DNA of 64,000 nucleotides from Rhynchospora pubera. Lineage: Eukaryota > Streptophyta > Magnoliopsida > Poales > Cyperaceae. The translations under genes and the position numbers were made by a program. Below are positions 46,156 to 57,661 of the stretch, one piece after another. How positions within the stretch are numbered: the stretch's first letter is position 1; each line of letters starts with the position of its first letter. The DNA lies in assembly GCA_028095005.1 (NCBI GenBank), contig CM051459.1, positions 42,414,257-42,478,256 of the forward strand, read 5' to 3'. The notes below the pieces were generated by a model. That model was given only the letters and a program-made list of their open reading frames with translations, was not told the origin of the DNA and ran no database searches.

Positions 46156-46641
46156 ATGGCTTTCTCCAAATCCGGCGTAGCCTCTCTCATTCTCTTATCT
46201 CTCCTCGCATCCGCCACTGCCCATAGCTACATCGATGAAATTCTCAAGGCCCACAACAGTGTGCGCACCAAGATGGGGTTGAAGCCTCTAACATGGAACT
46301 TCAAGTTAGAGGCCTATGCCAAGAACTATGCGCACAAAAGACAGCATGGTTGTGAGTTAGAGCACTCCGAAGGACCCTATGGTGAGAACCTTTTTTGGGC
46401 CTCGCCATATGGCTACTACAATTACACCGATGCTGTGAAAATCTGGGTCGACGAGAAGAAAAACTACGACTACAACTCCAACTCCTGCAAGGAGAACGAG
46501 ATGTGTGGGCACTACACACAGGTTGTCTGGGCTACCACGAAATCAGTTGGGTGTGCGCAAGTGAAATGCGACAACGGAGATCAATTCCTCGGATGCAACT
46601 ACAATCCCCCGGGCAACTACATCGGCGAGAAGCCCTACTGA
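46156..46641 (+). CDS. PR1-C: PR-1-type CAP-domain secreted protein
   Basis: A single-exon 161-residue preprotein. The signal peptide is about residues 1-22 (ASATA before H23). The CAP cavity residues are H70, E77, E100 and H119. GHYTQVVW, six cysteines and CNYNPPGN are all present. The CAPE-like tail is PPGNYIGEKPY, preceded by asparagine where A and B have aspartate. The protein is identical to PR1-D. The frame can be extended upstream through the CA repeat only from a TTG codon, so the ATG in GAGAGATGGC is used. It is the first unit of a tandem array. Predicted apoplastic, defence-related. Confidence 0.97.
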   Translation: MAFSKSGVASLILLSLLASATAHSYIDEILKAHNSVRTKMGLKPLTWNFKLEAYAKNYAHKRQHGCELEHSEGPYGENLFWASPYGYYNYTDAVKIWVDEKKNYDYNSNSCKENEMCGHYTQVVWATTKSVGCAQVKCDNGDQFLGCNYNPPGNYIGEKPY

Positions 46642-47515
46642 TTCAAGATGAAACATAATACTTATGATAATTATGTATTATACTTCAAATATGTTATGAT
46701 TCGGGCAAGGGTGGTTATATGGGAGAGCCCTTTATATGGGATGTATGTATTTGTGTGTGGCTGAGTATCTTACTAATTATAATTGTATGAAGATGTTTCA
46801 TCAATGAATTTAAATTTTTGCTATCCTTGTTAGTAATTCGTAACTGAATTTTGTTACTATGAATTAATTTCTAAAAGTCCCTCTTATATTATTTCCTTTG
46901 ATTGTAACAGCTAGCATGCCAATTAAATACGATTATTTATTGATTAAAATGGACAACTAACCAAGAGCTGAAAAAAAAAAAGACGAACATTACAAATAAT
47001 TACGTTTTGATTTTGAGAACAAATCGTAAAAATTGAGAACAAATCATATATTCATATGCACTACATACCAAGTACATTATCTATAGTTCAAGGATTTAAG
47101 CTCAAATGCATCACAGATTTAAATAATCAGCATTCTAATAATAGGCACACGAGTATGGCTTATATGCTTATGCACCTTCATCCAACAAAGAAACAACTGT
47201 CACTAACCTATCTAAAGCAAAAACCCAGATTAGCTCAAATATCCAACGCCCCTAAAATTTAGCAATTCCATTTAAACAGTCTGTCAATTTATCAAATGTG
47301 TCTCCGTGACAAATCAAATGTAATAATTCATATAACGGTTAGTATGTACGTCACGTTTGAAATAAATCTTAGTTTTTCAAAAGATCCTCAATTATTGAGT
47401 GCTTTGTTTAAAATTGTTCGGCTATAGCAATCTCATCCGAACAATGATCCGTTACAATCGTAGAAGCTACAAAGAATCCTCTCTGGTTCTTAACCATTTT
47501 TATCCTCAGATGTCT
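46642..47515 (+). promoter_or_regulatory. PR1-C 3' flank and hybrid PR1-D promoter
   Basis: From 46642 to about 47310 this matches the stretch upstream of PR1-E (48063-48730), apart from a small change near 47250 (CCTAAAATTT versus CCTTTGATTT). From about 47346 on it matches the PR1-C promoter instead, including TACGTCACG with its TGACG core (47349-47353). The switch falls between 47311 and 47345. Confidence 0.8.
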
Positions 47516-47576
47516 TATAAATAGTCCTTAACAAGAAGTTTTGAAACACACACACACACACACCACATCAAGAGAG

Positions 47577-48062
47577 ATGGCTTTCTCCAAATCCGGCGTA
47601 GCCTCTCTCATTCTCTTATCTCTCCTCGCATCCGCCACTGCCCATAGCTACATCGATGAAATTCTCAAGGCCCACAACAGTGTGCGCACCAAGATGGGGT
47701 TGAAGCCTCTAACATGGAACTTCAAGTTAGAGGCCTATGCCAAGAACTATGCGCACAAAAGACAGCATGGTTGTGAGTTAGAGCACTCCGAAGGACCCTA
47801 TGGTGAGAACCTTTTTTGGGCCTCGCCATATGGCTACTACAATTACACCGATGCTGTGAAAATCTGGGTCGACGAGAAGAAAAACTACGACTACAACTCC
47901 AACTCCTGCAAGGAGAACGAGATGTGTGGGCACTACACACAGGTTGTCTGGGCTACCACGAAATCAGTTGGGTGTGCGCAAGTGAAATGCGACAACGGAG
48001 ATCAATTCCTCGGATGCAACTACAATCCCCCGGGCAACTACATCGGCGAGAAGCCCTACTGA
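47577..48062 (+). CDS. PR1-D: PR-1-type CAP-domain secreted protein
   Basis: A single-exon 161-residue preprotein, residue-for-residue identical to PR1-C and displaced by exactly 1421 bp. It has the same signal peptide, CAP cavity residues, six cysteines and PPGNYIGEKPY tail. Its TATAAATA lies at 47516-47523. The 3' flank to about 48461 is also the same as that of C. Together with the hybrid promoter this makes D the product of one recent unequal crossover. Dosage is the most obvious effect of the duplication. Confidence 0.97.
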   Translation: MAFSKSGVASLILLSLLASATAHSYIDEILKAHNSVRTKMGLKPLTWNFKLEAYAKNYAHKRQHGCELEHSEGPYGENLFWASPYGYYNYTDAVKIWVDEKKNYDYNSNSCKENEMCGHYTQVVWATTKSVGCAQVKCDNGDQFLGCNYNPPGNYIGEKPY

Positions 48063-48991
48063 TTCAAGATGAAACATAATACTTATGATAATTATGTATT
48101 ATACTTCAAATATGTTATGATTCGGGCAAGGGTGGTTATATGGGAGAGCCCTTTATATGGGATGTATGTATTTGTGTGTGGCTGAGTATCTTACTAATTA
48201 TAATTGTATGAAGATGTTTCATCAATGAATTTAAATTTTTGCTATCCTTGTTAGTAATTCGTAACTGAATTTTGTTACTATGAATTAATTTCTAAAAGTC
48301 CCTCTTATATTATTTCCTTTGATTGTAACAGCTAGCATGCCAATTAAATACGATTATTTATTGATTAAAATGGACAACTAACCAAGAGCTGAAAAAAAAA
48401 AAGACGAACATTACAAATAATTACGTTTTGATTTTGAGAACAAATCGTAAAAATTGAGAACAAATCATATATTCATATGCACTACATACCAAGTACATTA
48501 TCTATAGTTCAAGGATTTAAGCTCAAATGCATCACAGATTTAAATAATCAGCATTCTAATAATAGGCACACGAGTATGGCTTATATGCTTATGCACCTTC
48601 ATCCAACAAAGAAACAACTGTCACTAACCTATCTAAAGCAAAAACCCAGATTAGCTCAAATATCCAACGCCCCTTTGATTTAGCAATTCCATTTAAACAG
48701 TCTGTCAATTTATCAAATGTGTCTCCGTGACAAATCAAATGTAATAATTCATATAACGGTTAGTATGTCACGTTTCAAATAAATCTTAGTTTTCCAAAAG
48801 ATCCTCAATTATTGAGTGCTTTGTTTAAAAACGTTTGGCTATAGCAATCTCATCAGAACAATGATCCATTACAATCATAGAAGCTACAAAGAATCCTCTC
48901 TGGTTCTTAACCATTTTTATCCTCAGATGCCTTATAAATAGTCCTTAACAAGAAGTTTTGAAACACACACACACACACCACATCAAGAGAG
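48063..48991 (+). promoter_or_regulatory. PR1-D 3' flank and PR1-E promoter
   Basis: TATAAATA lies at 48933-48940. Where C and D read TATGTACGTCACG, this promoter reads TATGTCACG (about 48764), a 4-bp loss that destroys the TGACG core. Other differences from C and D include AAAACGTTTGG for AAATTGTTCGG. The leader has a shorter CA run. Confidence 0.7.
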
Positions 48992-49477
48992 ATGGCTTTC
49001 TCCAAATCCGGCGTAGCCTCTCTCATTCTCTTATCTCTCCTCGCATCCGCCACTGCCCATAGCTACATCGATGAAATTCTCAAGGCCCACAACAATGTGC
49101 GCACCAAGATGGGGTTGAAGCCTCTAACATGGAACTTCAAGTTAGAGGCCTATGCCAAGAACTATGCGCACAAAAGACAGCATGGTTGTGAGTTAGAGCA
49201 CTCCGAAGGACCCTATGGTGAGAACCTTTTTTGGGCCTCGCCATATGGCTACTACAATTACACCGATGCTGTGAAAATCTGGGTCGACGAGAAGAAAAAC
49301 TACGACTACAACTCCAACTCCTGCAAGGAGAACGAGATGTGTGGGCACTACACACAGGTTGTCTGGGCTACCACGAAATCAGTTGGGTGTGCGCAAGTGA
49401 AATGCGACAACGGAGATCAATTCCTCGGATGCAACTACTATCCCCCGGGCAACTACATCGGCGAGAAGCCCTACTGA
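48992..49477 (+). CDS. PR1-E: PR-1-type CAP-domain secreted protein
   Basis: A single-exon 161-residue preprotein. It differs from C and D at two residues: asparagine for serine in AHNNVR, and tyrosine for asparagine in CNYYPPGN. The second change lies immediately before the presumed CAPE cleavage point. Signal peptide, CAP cavity residues, six cysteines and tail PPGNYIGEKPY are unchanged. It is the last unit of the array. Its 3' flank has begun to differ from C and D (for example AAGATGGAGC after the stop). Confidence 0.97.
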   Translation: MAFSKSGVASLILLSLLASATAHSYIDEILKAHNNVRTKMGLKPLTWNFKLEAYAKNYAHKRQHGCELEHSEGPYGENLFWASPYGYYNYTDAVKIWVDEKKNYDYNSNSCKENEMCGHYTQVVWATTKSVGCAQVKCDNGDQFLGCNYYPPGNYIGEKPY

Positions 49478-51056
49478 TTCAAGATGGAGCTTAATACTTA
49501 TGATAATTATGTATTATACTTCAAATATGTTATGACTCGGGCAAGGGTGGCTATATGGGAGAACCCTTTTATATGGGATGTATGTATTTGTGTGTGGCTG
49601 AGTATCTTTTTAATTATAATTGTATGAAGATGTTTCATCAATGAATTTAAATTTTTGCTATCCTTGTTAGTAATTCGTAGCTGAATTTTATTTTCTTAAT
49701 TTGTCACTGTGAATTAATTTCTAAAAGTCTCTCTTATATTATTTTCTTTGATTGTAACAGCTAGCATACCAAATTAACTACGTTATTTATTGATAAATAT
49801 GGACATGACTAACCAAGGGCTGAAAAAAAGTTATTATCAAAAACAAACATTACAAATAATTGTGTTTTTTTATCAATACCCCGTAGGCAGCAAATAATTA
49901 TGTTTTTATTTTGAGAACAAAATCGTAAAAATTTAGACCAGGAGCTAAATGGCATCTTGTCTTGTTACACGCAAATCAGTATTTTTATAAATAAAAATCC
50001 GTGGGAGTCTGATTAGAAAATTTTAAACAAAACTCGACACGGCAGCGATTATTCGTTAATCGGTGTTTTCCGACATTATTAATTTCTGATACTCTGTATA
50101 AGTTTGTGTTGCCGGGTAATATGGCCAATGGTATGACCCGTTACAAAAAGTGGACAGTACAATTAGCAATGGAATGTATATATTCCTCAGAAAAGATGGC
50201 AATCGCAATGCTTCCTTCTAACTCCCCTTCCTTTCCGATCGCATGCGCTTATCTCCTATCCAGTAACCAACCCGCTTCAACAGCCGCCGCTTCCGCTGAC
50301 GTTTACCTCCGCCCGCAATGCTCTGGTACGAATCTCATCAGTTTGTTAGCCATGGAGATGGAATCGTAGTGAAGAAGGAGAGTAAGAAGGGTATTAAATG
50401 TCTCAATTCTTAGCTCCTTGAAATCTATTGCAAGATTCGCAAATAACAGGTTTTTGAACTTTTTTTCTCTGAAATCCGTTAAAGTTTTTCAACTTTTTAA
50501 ACTTTTGATCCCAACAATTGATTTTTAATTTATTTTGTAGAAGCTTTCAATTTTATTTCGTTCATTGAGTCCTGCTAAACTTTTTTTTCCCTATATTTTT
50601 AATTCATGTTTTGGTGAATTTTTCGTATATATATATTTTAATTCATATGTTAAATTAGATTTTTCGTATCTATATTTTAATTCAGGTTTTGGTGTTGATT
50701 TTTCACTATGTTTTCCCTTCTGAATTGTGTTTAATTTTAGACATTTTGTTAATATGTTTTTACTGGTATATTAGAGATTCCTCGAGTCCTGGAGAGGCCT
50801 CTATTAATTTATTTTTTCTATTTCAAATAATTAAATTTATTAGAATCCAAAGAAACATGTTTTATGAAGGATTAAATGTATTGGAAATCTAAGATGTTGT
50901 GTTTAATGGCCTTTTTTTGACGAAATTAAAACTAGACATAAATGTGTTTTAATTGCCTATTTGTGATATTCCTCCTCCCTTCCTGGCGTTTCTACTTGTC
51001 AATTATTATGCAATTATGGCTGTATTTTGGCTCTTACCTACAAATTTCTCTTTAAA
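49478..51056 (+). other. Intergenic, no supported gene
   Basis: The shared PR-1 3' block is near 49540. A plus-strand frame at 50196-50369 (MAIAMLPSNSPSFPIACAYL...) is GC-richer and transit-peptide-like, but I cannot tie it to a family or to further exons. The rest is A/T-rich. Confidence 0.4.
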
Positions 51057-51587
51057 GGGGTGGGATAAGTAAGGTTTCTTGGATCAGAAACATCAGTGAA
51101 GACATTTATGCCGGTAGGTGCATCCTTAGAGCTTTGTCATGTTCCTTTTGATCTAGAATTTTGTTCTATTTTTGTAACATGGTATGTTTATTTATTAATT
51201 TATCTTTTTATTATATAACTTGAAAGGCTTCAAATGTTTACGTTCTTAATTCAACATGTAATCTTCTGGTTGGCATGTCTATTGACTGTATACATATTCC
51301 TGTATGAGAAGGCTCACTTGGTGAGTTGATTTTATTTCTGTTACTAATTTTTTTCTTTTGTGTGATTTACACAGTAAAGTAAATTTGAAATCCTTATTGT
51401 GCAGACTTTATCAGGCATTGGTGAATCAATTCAGGTCAGGCCTAACATCTTAGGCAACGCGGCCTCGAAGACTGCCTTAAACACTAAGTTCATTTTTCAG
51501 ATTGGCATATTCACTGTTGTTCCCATGAATTTGGGTTTCATTTTGGAACAAGGATTCCTGTCGATAAAATATAAAAGTTTGTGATGT
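51057..51587 (+). pseudogene. Callose synthase (glucan synthase-like) fragment
   Basis: Three exon-like pieces follow callose synthase order. About 51057-51113 reads GGISKVSWIRNISEDIYAG. About 51228-51320 reads FWLACLLTVYIFLYEKAHL, a membrane segment. About 51405-51584 reads LSGIGESIQVR, ALNTKFIFQIGIFT and MNLGFILEQGFL. GT-AG sites flank the pieces. The stretch that normally follows NISEDIYAG is missing, and the last piece runs into a stop. Intact proteins are near 1800-1900 residues with dozens of exons in some members, so this is a small relic. No function is expected. Confidence 0.8.
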
Positions 51588-52222
51588 GTGTATATGGCAC
51601 ATACGTGGGATCTCAAATATAAAAGTTTGTGATTTGAGCATAAATCTCAGCTTCAAGTATCAATTAGCCTTTTGAAGCTCAATTTTGTTTTTCATTTTGC
51701 TATTAACATCAGGCCGTACATAAAGGGTAATTTTGGAAATATGTTGGATATTGAAATATATACATTAATACCTTACTTTGGCTTATTACTTTTAAATAAC
51801 ACAAAACATAGTCAAAACATCCAAAATTTGCACAAAATGACGCAGTGGGCATATGAGATGATCAAGGGCAAGGATGATATATTGTGTACATACTTTAATA
51901 TACTCATGGTTAAAGTTTAGCTGCTCGGCATAAACACTTAAGTAGTGAATAGCAACATCTGACCTAGGTTGATAAAATCTTAAGGATGCATGTTAAATAT
52001 AGTAGTTATGTGGGAACAGGAAGCTACTTGAACTATACCCCATACACAAATACCTATAATCAATTTTGTACTGGTAATTATACTGATATGTAATGTCGGT
52101 ACCAACTGAAAATTGTTTATTTTCTAATTTAGACTAACATATTTAATTAGTGATATGATTTATGTTTTTGACATTAAGAAGGGCAGAGAGAGTATGATCA
52201 ATTTTGAAGGGGGACATGGTCT
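51588..52222. other. Intergenic, nothing recognised
   Basis: A/T-rich spacer between the callose synthase relic and the Gypsy-type insertion. No further callose synthase exon was found here. Confidence 0.4.
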
Positions 52223-52227
52223 TAATT

Positions 52228-54701
52228 TGTGATACTCAGTTTTTAGAATTTTAATTTTTGCATGCTTAATTATTTTTGTTGCTATGTAAAATTATTTTAA
52301 GCATTGTTTTCATGTTGAGTACAAAAATTTTTGTGGTTTATTTGAGTCTCAAACTTATTGAAATAGTACTTAAATCTGAAATTTAAGTGAACTAGCGATT
52401 TTAAAGAAAACGAGGGGCTACTTTGTAAAAATTCACCCATTTTTTCTCTCTTCCTTCTTTCCCACAGCCACATATTCTCTTTTCTTCCAAAAACATCCCA
52501 CTGCCTATTTTCTTCTCTTCTCTTGTTCTCAAGAAAAATACACTACTTCCACCTCAAAGAAATACAAATAAATTCTGAAAAATTCTACAAAATTCAGAAT
52601 TGAAGAGAGGATGAAGAGGAGAGTACATGCAAGCCAAGAAATTTCGAATTTGAGTACCATTTTGGTAAGAACTCGTTTTTCTTCAAATCATTTCGATTCT
52701 TGAACAATTTCTGGGATTTAGCTTAAATAAAGGGCTGAAAATGATATTTTCTATTAGTATTAGTTGCATGCAAGGTTTTGTTAGCTACATTTAGTGTTCT
52801 ATTTGATTTGGGTGTGGTTTTGGTCATGCATGAACTAAGTTTCGAGTTTAAAACGAATTTCTGAAATTGCTTGATTGATTTGTGCATTAAACTAGATTTC
52901 AAAAGGGGGTATAGTTGCATGCATGGTACATTTGTAAAATTTGGATTTTATGCTGAGTTTTTGGTATGAATGCAAGATTTGAATAGTACATTATGTGTTT
53001 GGTTTAAGCCATTTAGTAACTGGTACCAAATTTTGCCCCTATTCTGTATTTCGGCGCAGAGGCTGGAATCCAGTCCGGATTGTTCTCTCTGGAATTTTCA
53101 ACTCCTAAAAGTCCGGTCCGGATTGTTCAAATTCGGTCTGGATTTGTCTTATCTGAGAACAATTTTGTGTTGACCATAACTTTGTCATCCGAAGTCCGTT
53201 TTAGGTGATTTAAAGACCGTTAGAAAGCTCGTGAAGAGCTCTAGAACTTCTTAGGTATTACTTGGTGGTTTGAAGATTAGAAATGTATTGTTTAAGCCTT
53301 AAACTTACTCGTGTCATGTTTGTTTGTGTTAAGTTGTGGTAAGCCTTAACCCGACCACATATTATGTCTAATTCGGGATTGTATTTAAGTACTTGTTGTT
53401 TGTATCTTCTTGTTGCTTGTTTGATTTATTAAAGTAAGTACTTAGATATAAACTTTATTTGTTAGACTTGGATAAACGTATCAGAGCAAGAAGGAACCGA
53501 TACAAATGAAGTATTACAATTGCTTGTCTATGCTTGATGTTGATTGTTTCTTGCTTGTTGCTTACGAAGTGTTTTTGCTGTTAGGTGCGGATTCCACACC
53601 TAACTTGAGTTATTGTTAGAACTTATTACTTGCATAGCATATTTGAATTGATTGAATTGCAAGCATATTTGCATTTTACCATTTTGTTAATATGATATAA
53701 ATGTTATGTATGCATATTGAATGGTTATCCGATTGATGTGAATGGAAATGGTATGGATGGTTAAGTACTCTTGTACGGTTGAATGACACTGGTTTCGGTT
53801 GAATGGCACTGGTATGGAAATGGCGTATCAATCGTTGTGGTTAAGCTTAATCCAAGGTCTACAGTGTTACGTCTTGAGGTACTTGTTGAAAGTTCGATTT
53901 GTCTGAATTGAATCTGAATTGTGCTCTGATCCCTGTGTCTGGGGAGGAGTAGGTTCTGATCCCTGTGTCTGGGGAGGAACCAGTTGACTCTGAATTTTAC
54001 TCTGATCCCTGTGCCTGGGGAGGAGTAGGTTCTGATCCCTGCTTCTGGGGAGGAACCAAATGACTCGTGATATCTGTAAACCAGACTTGCATTTGAACAA
54101 TACCAAACTGAGTCGGCATTTGCATTGTTACTTGATGGTTGAAATTGTTTTGATAATCAAATGAATTGTCGAGCTCATTGCATTGCATGAATTGTATTTA
54201 TATATGAATTTACATGAATGTATTTGTTAATGCAATTGTTATTTTGTTATTATCGTATCTTAAAATAGGTATTGCTTAATTGTTGCTTTTAAACTCGGTC
54301 GGTAATTAATTCCGAAACATGTACTCAAGGTTCGTGTGGCTGGAACTGAATACCGCACTGAGATAATTGTATAATTATCTCATTCTTTGGTTGTTGCATT
54401 GTTTCCACTTTGGTTGTGGGTTCCAGGTTTTGGATCAGAGTGGCGCAACGGAAGCTTGGCGACTAGTAGGCCATCGTGTTTTTGGTTGGTGTCCAATACC
54501 TTATGACCAGACTATTTATTATGTATTGTCTCTTTAGTTAATAATTCAAGTGACATTTGTAAGATTAGACTTTGATATTGTACAATAATTGAAGATAATA
54601 AGTGTTGTTTGTATATTAGAATTGGTTAAGCCTTGCGGGTGCACGGGTGGTAGTGTGCGCCCGCGGCGGCTGCCGCATCCCCGTAGTTCTGGGGTGTCAC
54701 A
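52228..54701 (+). repeat. Gypsy-type 5' LTR
   Basis: A 2474-bp LTR. It contains four copies of TGATCCCTGTGTCTGGGGAG-like sequence (53926, 53956, 54002, 54032), alternating between two endings. Confidence 0.93.
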
Positions 54702-55161
54702 GTTGAGTGGTATCAGAGCTAGTGGTTTATCAACCCTAACCGGACTGTTTTTCCTTATAAGAGTGTGGTTAGAATAACCTAACCAGACCACTAAGACATT
54801 CGAGCGGGGTAGATTGTGGGATTGATTTGAAATGTCTTGTAATATTGTTTGCTAATTAAGATTTAAGTATAATCTAATACTTAGATTTCTTAAGTTTAAA
54901 TTTGTAAATTAATATATTTTTAATATAAATGTTAATTAGTACTTGTATGTATTTATGTTTGTTAGCTTCTCAAATAATAATAGTGTTATTCAGTAAGTGT
55001 ATTTACAATTTTGATATTTTATTTTCTTACTCAATTTAGTTTGGATTCTTAAGTTCTTGTTTGTATTGTATTGTATCTTTTGTATGCTAGTTGTTTTGTT
55101 TGTCCATTCTCTGCTAGTACAACCGTTCAGAGGACTGAACGGATTTTTAAGGGGGGAGGGA
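54702..55161 (+). other. Interior of the Gypsy-type element
   Basis: 460 bp with a tRNA-Met type primer site at the left (54708) and a purine tract at the right. No coding frame was seen. Confidence 0.88.
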
Positions 55162-57656
55162 TGTGATATCCAGTTTTTAAAATTTTAATTTTTGCATGCT
55201 TAATTATTTTTGTTGCTATGTAAAATTATTTTAAGCATTGTTTTTATGTTGAGTACAAAAATTTCTGTGGTTTATTTGAGTCTCAAACTTATTGAAATAG
55301 TACTTAAATCTGAAATTTAAGTGAACTAGCGATTTTAGAGAAAATGAGGGGCTACTTTGTAAAAATCCACCCATTTATTCTCTCTTCCTTCTTTCCCACA
55401 GCCACATATTCTCTTTTCTCCCAAAAACATCCCACTGCCTATTTTCTTCTCTTCTCTTGTTCTCAAGAAAAATACACTACTTCCACCTCAAAGAAATACA
55501 AATAAATTCTGAAAAATTCTACAAAATTCGGAATTGAAGAGAGGATGAAGAGGAGAGTACATGCAAGTCAAGAAATTTCGGATTTCAGTACCATTTTGGT
55601 AAGAACTCGTTTTTCTTCAAATCATTTCGATTCTTGAACAATTTCTGGGATTTAGCTTAAATAAAGGGTTGAAAATGATATTTTCTATTAGTATTAGTTG
55701 CATGCAAGGTTTTGTTAGCTACATTTAGTGTTCTATTTGATTTGGGTGTGGTTTTGGTCATGCATGAACTAAGCTTCGAGTTTAAAACGAATTTTTGAAA
55801 TTGCTTGATTGATTTATGCATTAAATTAGATTTCAAAAGGGGGTATAGTTGCATGCATGGTACATTTGTAAAATTTGAATTTTATGCTGAGTTTTTGGTA
55901 TGCATGCAAGGTTTGAATAGTACATTATGTGTTTGGTTTAAGCCATTTAGTAACTGGTACCAAATTTTGCCCCTATTCTGTATTTCGGCGCAGAGGCTGG
56001 AATCCAGTCCGGATCAGTTACAACCCAGTCCGGATTGTTCTCTCTGGAATTTTCAACTCCTAAAAGTCCGGTCCGGATTGTTCAAATTCGGTCTGGATTT
56101 GTCTTATCTGAGAACAATTTTGTGTTGACCATAACTTTGTCATCCGAAGTCCGTTTTAGGTGATTTAAAGACCGTTAGAAAGCTCGTGAAGAGCTCTAGA
56201 ACTTCTTAGGTATTACTTGGTGGTTTGAAGATTAGAAATGTATTGTTTAAGCCTTAAACTTACTCGTGTCATGTTTGTTTGTGTTAAGTTGTGGTAAGCC
56301 TTAACCCGACCACATATTATGTCTAATTCGGGATTGTATTTAAGTACTTGTTGTTTGTATCTTCTTGTTGCTTGTTTGATTTATTAAAGTAAGTACTTAG
56401 ATATAAACTTTATTTGTTAGACTTGGATAAACGTATCAGAGCAAGAAGGAACCGATACAAATGAAGTATTACAATTGCTTGTCTATGCTTGATGTTGATT
56501 GTTTCTTGCTTGTTGCTTACGAAGTGTTTTTGCTGTTAGGTGCGGATTCCACACCTAACTTGAGTTATTGTTAGAACTTATTACTTGCATAGCATATTTG
56601 AATTGATTGAATTGCAAGCATATTTGCATTTTACCATTTTGTTAATATGATATAAATGTTATGTATGCATATTGAATGGTTATCCGATTGATGTGAATGG
56701 AAATGGTATGGATGGTTAAGTACTCTTGTACGGTTGAATGACACTGGTTTCGGTTGAATGGCACTGGTATGGAAATGGCGTATCAATCGTTGTGGTTAAG
56801 CTTAATCCAAGGTCTACAGTGTTACGTCTTGAGGTACTTGTTGAAAGTTCGATTTGTCTGAATTGAATCTGAATTGTGCTCTGATCCCTGTGTCTGGGGA
56901 GGAGTAGGTTCTGATCCCTGTGTCTGGGGAGGAACCAGTTGACTCTGAATTTTACTCTGATCCCTGTGCCTGGGGAGGAGTAGGTTCTGATCCCTGCTTC
57001 TGGGGAGGAACCAAATGACTCGTGATATCTGTAAACCAGACTTGCATTTGAACAATACCAAACTGAGTCGGCATTTGCATTGTTACTTGATGGTTGAAAT
57101 TGTTTTGATAATCAAATGAATTGCCGAGCTCATTGCATTGCATGAATTGTATTTATATATGAATTTACATGAATGTATTTGTTAATGCAATTGTTATTTT
57201 GTTATTATCGTATCTTAAAATAGGTATTGCTTAATTGTTGCTTTTAAACTCGGTCGGTAATTAATTCCGAAACATGTACTCAAGGTTCGTGTGACTGGAA
57301 CTGAATACCGCACTGAGATAATTGTATAATTATCTCATTCTTTGGTTGTTGCATTGTTTCCACTTTGGTTGTGGGTTCCAGGTTTTGGATCAGAGTGGCG
57401 CAACGGAAGCTTGGCGACTAGTAGGCCATCGTGTTTTTGGTTGGTGTCCAATACCTTATGACCAGACTATTGCTTATGTATTGTCTCTTTAGTTAATAAT
57501 TCAAGTGACATTTGTAAGATTAGACTTTGATATTGTACAATAATTGAAGATAATAAGTGTTGTTTGTATATTAGGATTGGTTAAGCCTTGCGGGTGCACG
57601 GGTGATAGTGTGCGCTCACGGAGGCTGCGGCATCCCCGTAGTTCCGGGGTGTCACA
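55162..57656 (+). repeat. Gypsy-type 3' LTR
   Basis: A 2495-bp LTR. It is mostly identical to the 5' LTR, with most differences in the first 200 bp and the last 100 bp. It has an extra 21 bp that duplicates the phrase CAGTCCGGAT. Confidence 0.93.
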
Positions 57657-57661
57657 TAATT

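Larger units (their letters stand above)
52228..57656 (+). mobile_element. Gypsy-type LTR element with minimal interior
   Basis: LTRs at 52228-54701 (2474 bp) and 55162-57656 (2495 bp) start TGTGATA and end GTGTCACA. The 5-bp duplication TAATT flanks the whole (52223-52227, 57657-57661). The primer site TGGTATCAGAGC is at 54708-54719, and the purine tract AAGGGGGGAGGGA is at 55149-55161. Only 460 bp lie between the LTRs and none is coding, so the element is non-autonomous. The 21-bp length difference is one insertion near 56014. The Gypsy (Del/Tekay-like) assignment is from LTR termini and layout only. Confidence 0.9.

Noticed and set aside
46301..46519. Antisense 72-codon frame present in PR1-C, D and E
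   Set aside because: Its conservation follows from the tandem duplication of the coding strand. It has no recognisable features of its own.
46395..46658. 87-codon frame overlapping the PR-1 coding region in another phase
   Set aside because: It is a shadow of the PR-1 frame, and its composition mirrors the PR-1 codons.
50106..50369. 87-codon frame with a transit-peptide-like stretch
   Set aside because: It is plausible as a first exon, but no continuation or family match could be found, so it is mentioned only in the intergenic entry.
52228..57656. Large tandem duplication of about 2.95 kb
   Set aside because: Exact TSD, TG...CA termini, primer site and purine tract show that the two copies are LTRs of one element rather than a segmental duplication.
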